This document shows, in pieces, positions 34,169-46,105 of a DNA stretch of 64,000 nt. The translations under genes were made by a program, and so were the position numbers. The notes under the pieces were generated by a model. That model made no database searches and was not told the DNA's origin. It saw only the letters and a program-made list of their open reading frames with translations. Numbering within the stretch: the first letter of the stretch is position 1; every line of letters starts with the position of its first letter. The DNA is from Cryptomeria japonica (lineage: Eukaryota > Streptophyta > Pinopsida > Cupressales > Cupressaceae), in contig NC_081413.1 of NCBI RefSeq assembly GCF_030272615.1, forward strand, positions 19,974,285 to 20,038,284. Direction: 5' to 3'.

Positions 34169-34446
34169 TGTTGGCAAAATGGTCAGCGCTCCCCTTGGGA
34201 TTTGTGACAAGGGACTCACCACCTTCTGTGCGATCCATATCTATACGGTTCGTATCAGACATTGATAGATCGGTCTGGTTTGTATCAGACATTGATAGAT
34301 CAGTCTTTTGACACAACGGCTGGGCCAACAAATGATATTAGAGCGTTGGGTCACGAGTTCGAATCCCTTTGGATAATGTTGAGGGGGAGATTGTTGACAA
34401 AATGGTCAGCGAACTATCCATATCTCTACGGCAAACTGGGCCAACA
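34169..34446 (+). mobile_element. TRIM (terminal-repeat retrotransposon in miniature)
   Basis: The 278-bp element is flanked by a perfect GTTTA duplication (34164-34168, 34447-34451). The paralogous carboxylesterase flank at about 39240 has GTTTA once and no insertion. The 5' LTR is 34169-34330 (TGTTGGCAAAATGG to GGGCCAACA) and the 3' LTR is 34392-34446 (TGTTGACAAAATGG to GGGCCAACA). After the 5' LTR comes TGATATTAGAGC, close to the initiator-Met PBS, then GAGTTCGAATCCC, which resembles a tRNA B box. A GAGGGGGAGA polypurine tract precedes the 3' LTR. The LTR lengths differ (162 against 55 bp) because the 3' copy lacks an internal segment. It is non-coding and was mobilised in trans. Confidence 0.88.
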
Positions 34447-34654
34447 GTTTAATTAATAATGACACATGAATATCTCAAAAAAATAGCATTTATGACAAAG
34501 AATATTTCAAAATATACAAACACAAACACAACTAAATCCAAAAACAGCACATGTCAATCTTATAGATTGTAGAAATCTACTAAGATTAAACTTATTCTTG
34601 TTATTTTACACCTTAACATTCTAATTGACGCTAATAGAAAGAATGATTTAAATC

Positions 34655-34736
34655 TCACCTGGAGAGGAATGCTGCTCTTAATTTGATTCAGTTGCCTGCT
34701 TGTAAAAAGCCTAACATTCTGCGCGTTCCCCTCCAT
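34655..34736 (-). pseudogene. Carboxylesterase relic B, first ~27 codons only
   Basis: The minus strand from ATG 34736 matches the N-terminus of the intact gene (MEGN, RLFTSRQLNQIK). At about 34655 the sequence jumps directly into what is the 3' flank of the intact gene (39183-39585). The rest of the coding region is deleted. The junction shares ATCT with both parent sequences, typical of end-joining at microhomology. Confidence 0.85.
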
Positions 34737-35190
34737 TGATGACTTTTCGTTGTGAATCTAGAGCGAATGGTTTTAAAGCCTGACGAGACAACTTGCATTT
34801 TAATTGCACGGAAATCTGTAGCTAAAGACTTTACCAATTCCCTCGTTGCATTCATAACTAATCTCAAAGAAATGGTTGAAATGGTTTCTATCCTTCCACG
34901 TATATTTGTAAGAAAATTTAGAGGAATTCAAATCACTGCCGTTGCCTAATAGTACGTCAATGTGTTCTGTCATGGATAGTCCTTTTCAAGTAACGCCTTT
35001 ATATAACTTAAAAGAAAACGAATGTGGTCTCTTCTTTTTATAGAATTTTTTACCTATGCTTTGAAAAAGTCTAATAACTTTTATTTATTTCTTAAAGATA
35101 AGAGAAGTTCAATTATATTGTGTCTACTAACTCGAGCCTCTCCTTTAGTGAACGTAATTTTTCAATTATATTTAAAGGGTATCAACATCA
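34737..35190 (-). other. 5' flank of carboxylesterase relic B
   Basis: Aligns with 40707-41260 upstream of the intact gene (ttttaaagcctgacgagaca; tcttctttttatagaatttt). It carries one copy of the 75-bp unit that is present about three times there, and one cgcctttata word at about 34996. No gene. Confidence 0.8.
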
Positions 35191-35408
35191 CAAGTACTTT
35201 TAAAAAAATTTAGGTTGAGATTCTTGGAGGGGATATTGACCCTAAGATATTATGATATGAAAATTACAATGATAGCATTAATCAACAATGTTGATTCACA
35301 TGCAGAATGACACATTCCCAAATTATCATGGAAAAGCAGATGTGACATATAATATAGCATCGGCCAACAATGTTGACCCACATGTAACAATTTTGATTAA
35401 TGTGATAT

Positions 35409-35566
35409 TTTTCAGTTTGAACAAGCATTAAAAGTTCATCTATCATAATAGTTTCTCATATACCATGGTGAATTCATTGTACACTATAGTGAACACTAAG
35501 ATACCACAATGAGCATTGTTTTCTCAAAAAAAGAAAGGAATAAACAAAATATCAAGAACTCAAGAT
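35409..35566. repeat. Second copy of the dispersed ~155-bp repeat (empty site)
   Basis: Direct-orientation match to 29364-29517. It continues without interruption into tcaagatagtttaatta and so preserves the pre-insertion site of the 29518-34086 element. Confidence 0.9.
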
Positions 35567-38500
35567 AGTTTAATTACGCCAAAGGCGTCTCATTTTATGA
35601 AATGGACGACCTCAAAAATTAAATCGACGGTGTACATTTCAGTAGAGGTGTGCAAGACGATTGAACCGTCTGCCACTGTCAATTGTAAAAAATTTGCTTA
35701 ACGTACAAATTCTTTCATTATGCACGGCAATATTAACTCTGCCATTTCGCACAACAATATTAACTTGCCCCGATGCACAAAATTTTCGCAAGGACCAGAC
35801 GAGCAATTACACTTGCCTTATATGTATGTTTTCATAAATGTCGATAACCTGTTCCTTAGCTCCCATTCTGATCGCTGACAAAGGTTGGGGAAATTTGGCT
35901 TTACAGTTGCCTTGAAAACTTGGTTGCTTGCGCTGATAGAATTCCTATTTCTCCCATCGACCTTTTATTTGACTATTGTCATTGCTTTATCTTGTAGTAT
36001 GGGCATTTGTAAAAACAATATAATATTGAGCTTGTCTAATATTCAATATTTTCAATGGTAACTATACACTTCCTGCCACGTATAGATATCCTTACAAGAA
36101 GGAATTATTTACATTAAACAAATATTTAGCTGAAAAACTATGGGAGGGGAGAAGGGGCCCACCCAAGATTCTCTTCGAAAAGGAATCTAACTTTTATGAG
36201 ACTTAGCATTTTCTCTTATATCCCCCTCACGTAAGTCTAAGCTAAGAAAGGAAAAAGTTTTAATGAGAATAAATGATTATTATTTACAATTTAGTCTAAT
36301 AAAGCTAATTTCAATATTATCTCATTTTAAATGTTTTTTTTAGATGTGAAATTAACTTTAGATTTAGTGTTTTTTTCAAATTGTATTTCATGTAATTTAG
36401 AATAAATTAAGATTAATAAATTTTTAAGTTCTAATATCATTTTGTCAAATATTCTTATACATGTTTAAAACATCTATTACTTATCTTGTTTTATCAATGG
36501 TGTTTATTAGATCAGATGAAAGAGAAGTTATAGACAAAATGAAACTTTATCTATTATAGGAAAAATATGTGATAATGATAAACCTTAAAGAAGTATAAGT
36601 AAGAAATATTAATTCAAATTTTATTTCAGTTGGAAGTTTGGGGAATTATACGTATATTTATATGCGTAGAACACAAGTTGGTATGAGCTCCCTTGACATG
36701 TAGAAGTAGATAAATCATTATTGAGTAAGGATTTTATTAAAAAAAAAATTAGTACAAGAAAAGATTGTGCAAATTTTGTTCTATTTATTTTTATATATTA
36801 AGAGGGAATATTTTGAGTATTAACATCTAAATGTTGACAATAAGAGATTTAGAAATCTTCCTTAAAATTGAATTGATACTATATTACAACATGACAAAAG
36901 GGTATTTCAATTTAATTGTGTTTAGGGCCATAAAAGGTATATCACGACCTTCCTTAAACTATGATAACTAATCTTCTATAAACATTATCTTTGTGACCTC
37001 CATAGTATACGAATATTAGAAATAGGGAAATAAGTTTAGGCACATCCTAAGTTCTTAAAAGACACTATCATTATTAAAGGAATGGTAGAGAGAGAGTGCT
37101 CAATTGTTTATTCTAGAACATATAAGAATAGTATTGGGTTATGCATTGTGATCTCCTTAAATTTATGCCTTCATTATATTGATCTTTAGAAACTTAAGAA
37201 TATGATAACTATGAAAATATTATCCGATGTGTTCCTATTGAAAATGAGGTTACGTTTATCTTGTCCTAGTTATGGTTGATTACTAATCTTTAGACCTAGG
37301 AAATTTTTATAATGTTCACCTTCCTCTAGAGTAAGTGTAGAATCATTAGGGCAAGGAACTATGGATTATAGAAGAATAGAGATATCAATGTCTTACATAA
37401 TGTCAACTCTAAGGAACCATGCTTCCACCTTAACATTATTGAGATTCTTGTCACTAATGAAAATATGATAATGTCCAATTTTCATCAAAAAAACATGATA
37501 AGTTACCTCAATGTTTATGATCAAAATAACTACAAAAGAATTCGTGTCTACAATTGTAAAGATTCTTCGTATGATATGTGTGAACGTCGATACCATTGAT
37601 TTTCATATGCAAGCATTGTTCATGATGTGCAAATCAAATTTTGGGTATATGAAAGACATAACTATATGTGAATGCTCATTTGATTGTTGATTTCATGTTT
37701 GCACATTACCACCAAGTAGATCTATCTCTCATGTGATATGATTACATAGAAAGAGATGCTTCAGTAGTTCAATGAATTCTTTTGTTGACTTGTGGACATG
37801 TTAAAAAATATTGCACCTATATGCATTTATATACTCTTGTATTTTGTTGTATGCTCGTGTATATTTTTTTGAGCTTTTATATTCATTGTGTGTCTTCCAT
37901 GTGTATTATGTGTGTATTGGATGGGTTTTAAAAATATGGGTTAAAAGAGAAGGGTGAGTTTACAGAGAGGTTTAATTCTCCGCTTTAACTCATTTGCCGA
38001 TAGTCATCCTTGAAAGATCTTTGGCCAAATTTCTATTGATTTTTTAGTATATTCTTGCTAAGAGAATCACTATATTTTTACTCTCTTCCATATCTTAGTG
38101 TTGATACTAGATACACTAAGTTGCACTAGATTCCATCCCCTGCCAGTTTCGAGTTGCTAGACTTCTTTGTGCAAGGTCGGTGGTTCTTTGTGCCAGGAAG
38201 AACTTCGAGGAAGTGTAAATGCTTTGCGGTTGGGCAATAAAGTGTGTTGGCAGTGTTATCACCCATGATTTAAGTGTGGGCGATAGATGTTGGGAGTCCC
38301 TATCAAGATGATATTCAACTTTATTTTATATAATTCATTATATTTGACTTTATGGTCTTTTGTAGCATAAGTAATTTTCATTATGTTTAGCCAATCTCTT
38401 GGACTATGTAATCAAATATTATGTTGAGTTGTAACATTATGTAACTACTTTTTGGTATATTGAGCATAATGGATTATTCAATAAAGTGAATTCTTAATTA

Positions 38501-38970
38501 TGTGTAAAATTGTTGTAATTATGCAATTAAATATTTTGATAATATGGAGGCCTCTGCATTGATAATATATATCATTGATATTTTATTTAATATTACGTCA
38601 TAATTTACAGATTAATTTAATATTATTTTATAAATAAATGAATAATTTTTATTTTAGTTAAAGCAATTAGAGTGTGTAGGAGAAAATTGTTTAGTAGAAT
38701 TTCATATAGATGCCTTGAAATGACTTTTTATGGTTGTAAAATATGCACAAAATGGACTTGTACAAGTTGTTGGAAACTCTCAACCAAATAAAACATTTAG
38801 CATGTATAAAATTGGTCCTAAAAACCCTTGCATATATTCTATTCTCTCTCTATTTCAAACATACCATAAGCCTATTGGTAATGGAGTTTTATTATCTTTC
38901 TCATTTTTCAAAAGCCTATTAGAGGATACATAGTTGATTTCAAACTACCACTTCTCCATTGATACATTTT
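35567..38970. other. AT-rich intergenic DNA, no gene recognised
   Basis: About 3.4 kb with only short ORFs lacking recognisable domains and no structured repeats beyond simple AT-rich stretches. Nothing further is supported. Confidence 0.5.
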
Positions 38971-39110
38971 TTGCAAAACATCATTTATTAAATGATCTAC
39001 CAATTAATGCCATGTATTACATAAATGTATACAATATTTTTTTTGCAAAACATCATTTGTTAAATGATCTACCAATTAATGTCATGTATTACATAAATGT
39101 ATACAATAAA
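38971..39110. repeat. Two tandem copies of a 72-bp unit
   Basis: The unit beginning ttgcaaaacatcattt starts at 38971 and 39043. Copies differ at only a few bases. Confidence 0.92.
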
Positions 39111-39656
39111 TAGACCATTTTTTCCTAATTGACTTTCCACACTTGTTCGGCGTACCTATTGCACACCAAGGTGCAATTGCTAGTTAATAACAACAAATAA
39201 ATAATGGTTGAAGAACTCAAAGTACAAATGAGACGATATAGTTTAATTAGTAATGACACATGAATGTCTCAAGAGGATAGCATTTATGACAAAGAATATC
39301 TCAAAAAAAAAGTGTTTAAATCACATCATTGAGACAAAAAAGTAACAACTAGAGTAATACAATAGTGAAAAAACTTATTCTTGATAATCTCTATCTCATT
39401 CTCATGACGGATCAAAGAATGTGATCTAAAAAGTTGATGCATAAACACAAACAAAATCAAATCCAAAAACAACACATATCAATCTTATAGATTATGAAAA
39501 TCTACTTTTGTTATTTTAGACCTTAACATCTTTATTGACGCTAATATCATGCTAAATGTCCAAAAAGAATTATTTAAATCTAGACCATCATTATACCATT
39601 CAACAACTAATCCACCAACCTCTCCTATTTTAGATGACTCATTCTGCAACAAAGCC

Positions 39657-40706
39657 CTATAATCTATTCATAAAATTGGAGATGTCATCGAGGAACTGAG
39701 AAGACAAAGGATAAGCCATGGCGAAAAAGCCATGAAATGCATTTTCGTAGAAGAGAAGCTCCACCTCTTTCTTCATCTTCTTCAAATGCTCCATATATTG
39801 CAGCTGTCGATCGCGAAGGATATCCATCCCACCAATCACCACCAAACTTGGCGGCACCTGTACCGCTAAAATATCAGCAGAATCCAGACCCATCACATTA
39901 GCAGCAGGATGGTCCCTGCTAGCTCCCGCTGGCAAAAATGCCCGCCAAAACCAGTCACAATACTCCAATGTAATTAGCGGCACATCCTTCAGATTTTTCT
40001 CCGAAAGCGTTCTTTCTTCGCCGCCAAAAAAGGGCTGAATCAGCACGTGCCCCACGATTCTAACGGGCCGCAAATCGTCCATCTTCTCTGCCACGCGGCA
40101 TCCAACGTGGTGTACAATGTTTCCTCCCGCGCTGTCTCCCATCAGAAAACACCGCGACACGTCAGCATGACGAGGCAGAAAACCTCTCCCAGCGTGGCTC
40201 TGAAGCCACGTCAGCGCCGCAAAGCAGTCATCGTAAGCTGCGGGGAACTTGTGCTCGGGTGCCAGCCTGTACTCCACCGACACCACCACCACCCGCCGGC
40301 GTTTTGCCAGCCGCCGGCAAAACTCATCATACAACTGTTGGGCGGCGGACAGGATACAGAAGCCGCCGCCATGAAAATACACCACAACTGGCAGCACCTC
40401 TCTTTCATTGCTGTTTTCTTGTACCGGAACAAACAGACGGACCCAGACGCCGTTAACGTGATCTATAACGGCGTCTTTGGTATATACTCCATGTTTGGGC
40501 TTCTCGTTGGCGGGCACAGAGGGCATGAGGCACCATAGAAGCCACGCCGCCAGACGCCTGTTAACGGTGCCGTCGCTTTTCTGGCCTAAATAAGTTCCTG
40601 CTTTGAAAGCCCAGCACAACCATCTCACGCGGAGAGGAAGGGTGTTCCTAATTTGATTCAGTTGCCTGCTTGTAAAAAGCCTCACATTCTCCGCATTCCC
40701 CTCCAT
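39657..40706 (-). CDS. Plant carboxylesterase (CXE class, alpha/beta hydrolase)
   Basis: A single-exon ORF of 349 residues. Catalytic parts are complete: oxyanion-hole HGGG at 112-115, YRLAPEHKFPAAYDD at 146-160, nucleophile in GDSAGG (Ser192), LIQPFFGGEERT at 222-233, acid Asp295 in GGMD and His325 in NAFHGFF. The plant CXE/GID1 family hydrolyses carboxylic esters. HGGG plus the retained His argue for an enzyme rather than a GID1 gibberellin receptor, which has lost the His. LIQPFFGGEERT resembles the CXE18-like branch; the substrate is unknown. No signal peptide is evident, so it is probably cytosolic. ATG 40706 is supported by conservation in both relic copies. Relics B and C show it belongs to a local tandem family. 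Codon use is GC-richer than the flanks. Confidence 0.93.
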   Translation of the reverse strand: MEGNAENVRLFTSRQLNQIRNTLPLRVRWLCWAFKAGTYLGQKSDGTVNRRLAAWLLWCLMPSVPANEKPKHGVYTKDAVIDHVNGVWVRLFVPVQENSNEREVLPVVVYFHGGGFCILSAAQQLYDEFCRRLAKRRRVVVVSVEYRLAPEHKFPAAYDDCFAALTWLQSHAGRGFLPRHADVSRCFLMGDSAGGNIVHHVGCRVAEKMDDLRPVRIVGHVLIQPFFGGEERTLSEKNLKDVPLITLEYCDWFWRAFLPAGASRDHPAANVMGLDSADILAVQVPPSLVVIGGMDILRDRQLQYMEHLKKMKKEVELLFYENAFHGFFAMAYPLSSQFLDDISNFMNRL

Positions 40707-40955
40707 TGATGACTTTTGTTGTTGTCAATCAAGAGCGAACGGTTTTAAAGCCTATTGAGACAACTCGCATTTTAATTGCACGAAAATCTGTAGGTAAAGG
40801 CTTTACCTATATCTTTGTTCCATTGATAAATATAATCAAAGAAATGGTTTCAATCCTTCCACTTATGTTGTAGAAAAGTTTAGATGAATTCATATCACTG
40901 CCGTTGCCTAATAGTACGTCAATGTTTGCTGGCATGGAGAGTCCTTTTCGAGTGA

Positions 40956-41165
40956 CGCCTTTATAAATTTTAAAAAAAATTGAATGTACTCTCTTCTTTT
41001 TATAGAATTTTTTACCTACTCTTTGAAAAATTCGCCTTTATAAACTTAAAAGAATTGAATGTAGTCTCTTCTTTTTATAGAATTTTTTACCTACGCTTTG
41101 AAAAATTCGCCTTTATAAACTTTAAAAAATGGAATGTAGTCTCTTCTTTTTATAAAATTTTATTT
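40956..41165 (-). promoter_or_regulatory. Tandem 75-bp repeats with TATA-like words upstream of the carboxylesterase
   Basis: The block gaatgta(c/g)tctcttct starts at 40982, 41057 and 41132. CGCCTTTATAAA occurs at 40956-40967, 41033-41044 and 41108-41119; TTTATAAA reads the same on both strands. The nearest is about 250 bp before the ATG. Relics B and C each carry only one copy of the unit, so amplification is specific to the intact gene. Confidence 0.75.
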
Positions 41166-41523
41166 ATATTTTAAGAAACTAGACAAGATCAATTATATTG
41201 TGCTAACCAACTCAAGCAAATTGGTTTCCTCTTCTTCAATGAGCATAATTTTTCTATTATATATTTAAAATGGTGTTTTTTTATTGTTTGATTGAAGTTT
41301 AGAATTGGGATTATAGAAGTCTGCAAGCACACTAGTCTAGCTAGAGCCTTTAAGAGTGGTTTGGCCACTAACCCATTGGCTGAAACCTCTTTGATTAAAA
41401 GCCAAGAATTTAACATATGTGCCATACAATATAGTATATATTATATTTCTGCTATATTATTTTATATTATTATACTATATGATATTATATTTATATATAT
41501 AATCAATCTTATGCAATCAAGCC

Positions 41524-41740
41524 TTCTCGCGATCAAGTGTCTTCAACCACAATTCGTTCTTTGTTGAGTTCTTGTGCACACAGAATTTGAGAGCAAATAT
41601 ATCAAACAGAGCTCTTGTGCACACATAAAATCTGAGAGCAAATATATCAAACAAGATCAATGGAGATAGGAAACAATGGAGATTGAAACCCTACTTGACA
41701 TATGAATGGTAATATTACTCATTTGTTGATTTACATGTTC
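41524..41740 (+). repeat. Inverted LTR fragment related to element 1
   Basis: The reverse complement of about 41530-41710 aligns with 6756-6890 of the element 1 LTR. Shared words are gatctccatt, ctatctccattgatcttg, gatatatttgctctcaga and caacaaagaac. Here a ~50-bp segment (gagagcaaatatatcaaaca) is tandemly duplicated. The ends are not defined, so it is an old partial copy. Confidence 0.75.
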
Positions 41741-43211
41741 TTATATAGAGAGAGAGAAAGAGAGAGAATATTATTATATCTATACTATATTTATGTATTT
41801 TATATTCTTTTGTGATCATTTTTTATTTTTTATTTTAAAAAAATAAATAATTAAAGACGGATTTATTTTTATTTTCTATTTTGTATTGATTTGTAATATT
41901 CATTTATAAATTAATAAATTATATTATCCATAATGTTTAAATTTTGATGTTATTAGTTTATATTGTATGGGTATAAATATATGTTATTGCATATATATAA
42001 CAATTTAGTCATCTCGGATATAAAATATAAGTGAAAATATATAGATATATGAGTTTTAAAATTACGTATATATTTGATCTTTTATTAGACTTAAAACTAA
42101 TATTTCTTAAAAAAAAAAAAAATTAGAACTATTAAGGATATTTAATTTAATAAATTATGTTTTCATATATAGATACTATCTAATATATATTTAAATTTAA
42201 AATAAATTTTTAAAAACTTTGGTTATCAATTAATAGAGCCAAATCAAATATAAATAGAAGCTTCTACCTAATTTAGTATAAAACCTAAGGGACAATCTAA
42301 CAACATGAAAATGATTATCAACAATTTGTTTTTGAAGGTAAGATAGGTGTGAAAGGTGTTGGAAAATGTTGGGAATGGCTTCAATAAATTCAAAGACTAA
42401 GCACCCTCATAAATAAACTCTTAAATGAGAGGGAAACATAAGATTTCAAAAAAAATAGAAAAACGGTAAGTTTGCAATTGTCAAAAAAATAATAGTATTA
42501 AGCAAGTATAATTAAGATATAAACTATAATAAATTTCATAATTAATAGTTAAATTATTAAAAATTAAAGATTTACATAATATTTATTAAAAAATTATTTC
42601 TATTGACATGACTACATGTAATCACCAAATAAGTAATAAGAGGAAAAATTACAAGCCATGGTAACTTCTCAAGAAGAAAAGGTAAATTGAATATACGAGG
42701 TAGCTACTATAATATCACTATTTCAAGGAATCTGGTTGTATAGAGAGAATGGAGTTAAAAAAATAAATGAAGTTAATTATGTACTTAATTTCCAAAGAAA
42801 GGTAAACATGGAGATCCACAATCAAGCTCTCTTTCACACATTGAAATTGGATTACGGGTAATGAGGCATAATTTTGAGATCCAAGTAGTTTTAATTATAT
42901 GACAAGTAGAAAAATATTGTTAAAGATTGATGAAAATTTTAAAATTGAATTAATAAAGCACTTGAAGTTTGTGGAAAAGAAAATTTTGATGTAAAACCTA
43001 GACAAGGGAGAGTATATTTGTTGATATATAATTCTCATCACAACTAAGGCATAATTTGCTTAGTGTTGTTGGTTAACTAGTTGAGAAAGAACATAAACAT
43101 ATATTTCATGATAACATGTTTATTATATGATGATAAGAGACAAGGAGTAAATATGATTCATATTCTAAATATGACAAAGAACCAAATGATACAATTGAGA
43201 ATGAAAGTAAA
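41741..43211. other. AT-rich intergenic DNA, no gene recognised
   Basis: Extremely A/T-rich with simple repeats (GA-repeat at 41745-41770, poly-A at 42110). No coding or structured feature is supported. Confidence 0.5.
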
Positions 43212-43620
43212 TTGAATTTTTACAATGTAACTATTTTAAGATGCAGGTTTATTATAATGTCAAAGGTATGGACGCCAAAAATTTATGGATTTATATACTA
43301 TATCATCAAAATGTATTACATGGGTGTAATAGTAGAAATTACATTTGTAATTCCTTTTAATGTGGTTTACACATATTATAGAAAACATTTCCCTCTCTTA
43401 CTTAATGAGGATGCTCTTGAGTGGTTTTACTTAATATCCTATGGATATATCTACACCTTTGACATGATCGCAAAATATTTTATCAATCATTTCCAAATAT
43501 TAATATATCTTGAAGTAAATTTCATTAACCTTATACAATAAAATAAAGGACACTAAGAGGTTGGTGACTTTGTGTTAAACTTACAAATAAGATGTACTAC
43601 CATCTCTTAGACATGTATAA
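43212..43620 (+). pseudogene. Retrotransposon gag remnant
   Basis: The 109-codon ORF contains LLNEDALEWFYLISYGYIYTFDMIAKYFINHFQ. This follows the capsid pattern of Ty3 gag (A..WF..LP.GSI.SF..L...F...F). A few more gag-like residues (EVGDFVLNLQ) continue after the stop near 43541. Nothing else of the element is recognisable. It lies on the plus strand, unlike the Tat elements. Confidence 0.6.
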
Positions 43621-43730
43621 GAGTCAAATGTATGTATATAAATATATAGTGTCAATCTCGTCCACCCTTCACTTTCCAAAATGTCACTCGCCAGAAGGTT
43701 ACCTCTAGTTCATCAAATTCCACCACCTCA

Positions 43731-43892
43731 TGTTGGTATAATATTTAGATTAATAATTGTATTAAATTGTTATTTATAACAATGCAGTAACAATATTATA
43801 TAATTATGTGAACTACATCTTCTTTGAATAAATCATTCTCATATCAAGGAATAATATAATAATGTATAAATACATTAAGGTCTACTTTCACA
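43731..43892 (+). repeat. Possible short copia-type LTR with PBS
   Basis: A 162-bp segment with TG...CA ends (TGTTGGTATAATA to CTACTTTCACA) is followed two bases later by TGGTATCAAAGTGCTT, an initiator-Met-type primer binding site. No second LTR or coding region was found before the Tat insertion at 44244, so the call is tentative. Confidence 0.45.
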
Positions 43893-44243
43893 TATGGTAT
43901 CAAAGTGCTTATTGATCTTATGAAATGTGAAGTATGAAAGGTTGAAATAGTAATTGCTTGTTGTTAAATGGAAGATTGTCTCTAGGCATGTGTGACAACC
44001 ATTCTTTTTAGAGGCATAAAATACAATGTGAATTGTTATGAAGACCTTATAAAAGGTGTGCAATTCCATCTATTTGCAGCACATAAGGCTTGATCATCTG
44101 GTAGCATGGAAAATATGCACAAGATCACAAATAAGGCTACATAGAAGATAATGCATGATGTAAAAATAGAAACCCAATCATTGAAGATTATGTTGTACTG
44201 AGAACTTCTGCTAAGTGTAAGAAATAGAAGCAACTATAGAATG

Positions 44244-45693
44244 TGATGCCCTCCTAAATGGCACAAGGTTAGCAAATGATAAACAACACCAAAGACACAA
44301 AAACCGTTAGTGTTAGTCAATCAAAAAACTAATCTGAAAAGGCATACCAAAAGAGACACTAAAAGCATGCTAATATATCTAATAAACAAAGCAAAGATTA
44401 TGAGGCATCTCCAACTGCCTCTTAGCATGGCTTTAGCTTCTTCTCCCTTGTTCCTCTCCTCTCCAAGTTCCAAAACAGTGTAGCTCTCAGCAGCTTTTTG
44501 CACTATGGATGCTTATGGAGGATTGAGATTGTAGTATAGCTCTAAATGTGAAATGAAAAGCTAATACTAATCTATTGATACTAAAATGATATATTTTAAC
44601 CAAAAAGACAAGATTTTAGTTATGCTATGCTAAATGCTCTCTTAAAATGCCTATAGCTTAAATGCATACAAGTTTTCAGGATCTGGATTATGAAGGAATG
44701 GGCTCTATTTATAGGAAAAATGGAGCAATGGATGGCCAGGATTGAAGGGTTTAATCAAGGGTCAAGCTTGAAAGTTGGGGATCCATGTGCACAATTTGTA
44801 CCAATAAAATGGTGACAAGTGTCAACATAGGGTTGGGTTGAAAGAAAGGGGTTGGAGGCATTGAATGCCTGAGAAGACCTCATGGTTATCTAGAAGGTAA
44901 GGGTCAAGCCTAAGTTAAGATTACCCATTGGATTAAGAGTTAATCCAAGGATAAACCTTTGTGCAAATGATTAAGAGATAATCATGGTCAAAGCATTAAA
45001 GGCCTGATGAGACCCTTGGGTTGGGTAAAGGTTGAGTCAAAACAAATGTTTTAACCATGTAAGAGGGTTTGAGTTAACCATTAATGGTTATTGGAGACTT
45101 TGGGGGATTAAGTGGTTGAAAGTTGGAAGCCTTTAATGGCTATCAAAGACTTTGAAGATTTAAGTGGTTGAAGGTTGAAAGCCTTTAATGGTTATCAAAG
45201 ACTTTGGGGTCTTTGAGAAGTGACTCCATTTTGCTTAGGAATGTGACAATAATTAAGGGATGGATTAGGCTAATCAGGAAAGGGTTAGAAGAATCTAGAA
45301 GGGGATTAGATTTTGCAAGTGGATTTGGTGGGTGAGGGAAAATAGGATTTTATTAAAAATAAAAATTCATTTATTTCAATAAATGTGTGCAAGTTGCATT
45401 TGTAGGAAAATGCAAGTGGGGGGGATAATGATTTAAATAAATGTTTTATTTAATTTATTTAAAAGAGGAAAAGGGGATTTTAATTAAATAAATTGATTTT
45501 ATTTATTTAATTGATTGGAATTTGATTTAATGAATGAATTAAAATAAATTGAATAATTTATTTAATTAATAGAAGAATGTTTGGGGATGAATTAATTAAA
45601 TATTAATTTAATTAACTGATGGCTAGTAGATTTTTTAATCAAATAAATACGAAATATTCATTTAATTAAAATGGACAGTTTTATGTGACTACA
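44244..45693 (-). repeat. 3' LTR of element 2
   Basis: 1,450 bp, TG...CA ends. In element sense it begins TGTAGTCACAT and ends GGGCATCA. TATAAATAG (plus coordinates 44705-44713) is a good core promoter on the minus strand. Compared with the 5' LTR there are 8 substitutions (7 transitions) and one 1-bp length difference in a G run. Confidence 0.97.
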
Positions 45694-45706
45694 TTTGCCC
45701 CTCTTT
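45694..45706 (-). other. Polypurine tract of element 2
   Basis: The minus strand reads AAAGAGGGGCAAA immediately before the 3' LTR. This is the expected position and composition for plus-strand DNA priming. Confidence 0.85.
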
Positions 45707-46002
45707 GAGACGGTGCGGTTTATCGCATCATTTCAAAGAAAGAAAAACTGGTGTGAAGAAATGCCCCATAAAATGTAAATTTAATGGGTGGTATGCCCCC
45801 TTGAGAGATGGGCCGAAAAATTTCGAAAAATCGGGCGATCTCTCGAAAAAGAATGAAAATTGGGAGGGTGGTAGAAGAGAAGAAGTTAGGGATACTGGTG
45901 AGAAATAGAAGAAATCGGGGGAAACATGGAGAAATGGGGGGTTTGGGAAGTTCACGGGGACCACGGCGATGAGCGGGGCGAAGTTACAGTGACGGCGAGG
46001 GG

Positions 46003-46009
46003 TATAAAT
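46003..46009 (+). promoter_or_regulatory. TATA box of the antisense mobile-domain gene
   Basis: TATAAAT in context gaggggTATAAATgggg, 97 bp upstream of the exon-1 ATG at 46106. That spacing would give a 5' UTR of about 70 nt. It faces away from the nearby 3' LTR. Confidence 0.7.
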
Positions 46010-46105
46010 GGGGTGAAAGGGGTGAAAATAGGATCATTTATGACCGCGACCAGTTGAAAATGAGAGCTCTGATAGTGACATTTGGAGGAGCAAGGAGTAG
46101 CTACG

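Noticed and set aside
34333-34360. A/B-box-like sequence suggesting a tRNA or SINE
   Set aside because: The terminal direct repeats, PBS position, polypurine tract and 5-bp duplication fit a TRIM better. There is no cloverleaf and no A-rich or T-rich tail.
40047-40538. 163-codon plus-strand ORF opposite the carboxylesterase
   Set aside because: A shadow of the GC-rich coding strand, with no independent support.
39657-40706. GID1 gibberellin receptor
   Set aside because: The HGGG motif and catalytic His325 are both retained, whereas GID1 receptors have lost the catalytic His. A carboxylesterase of the CXE class fits better.
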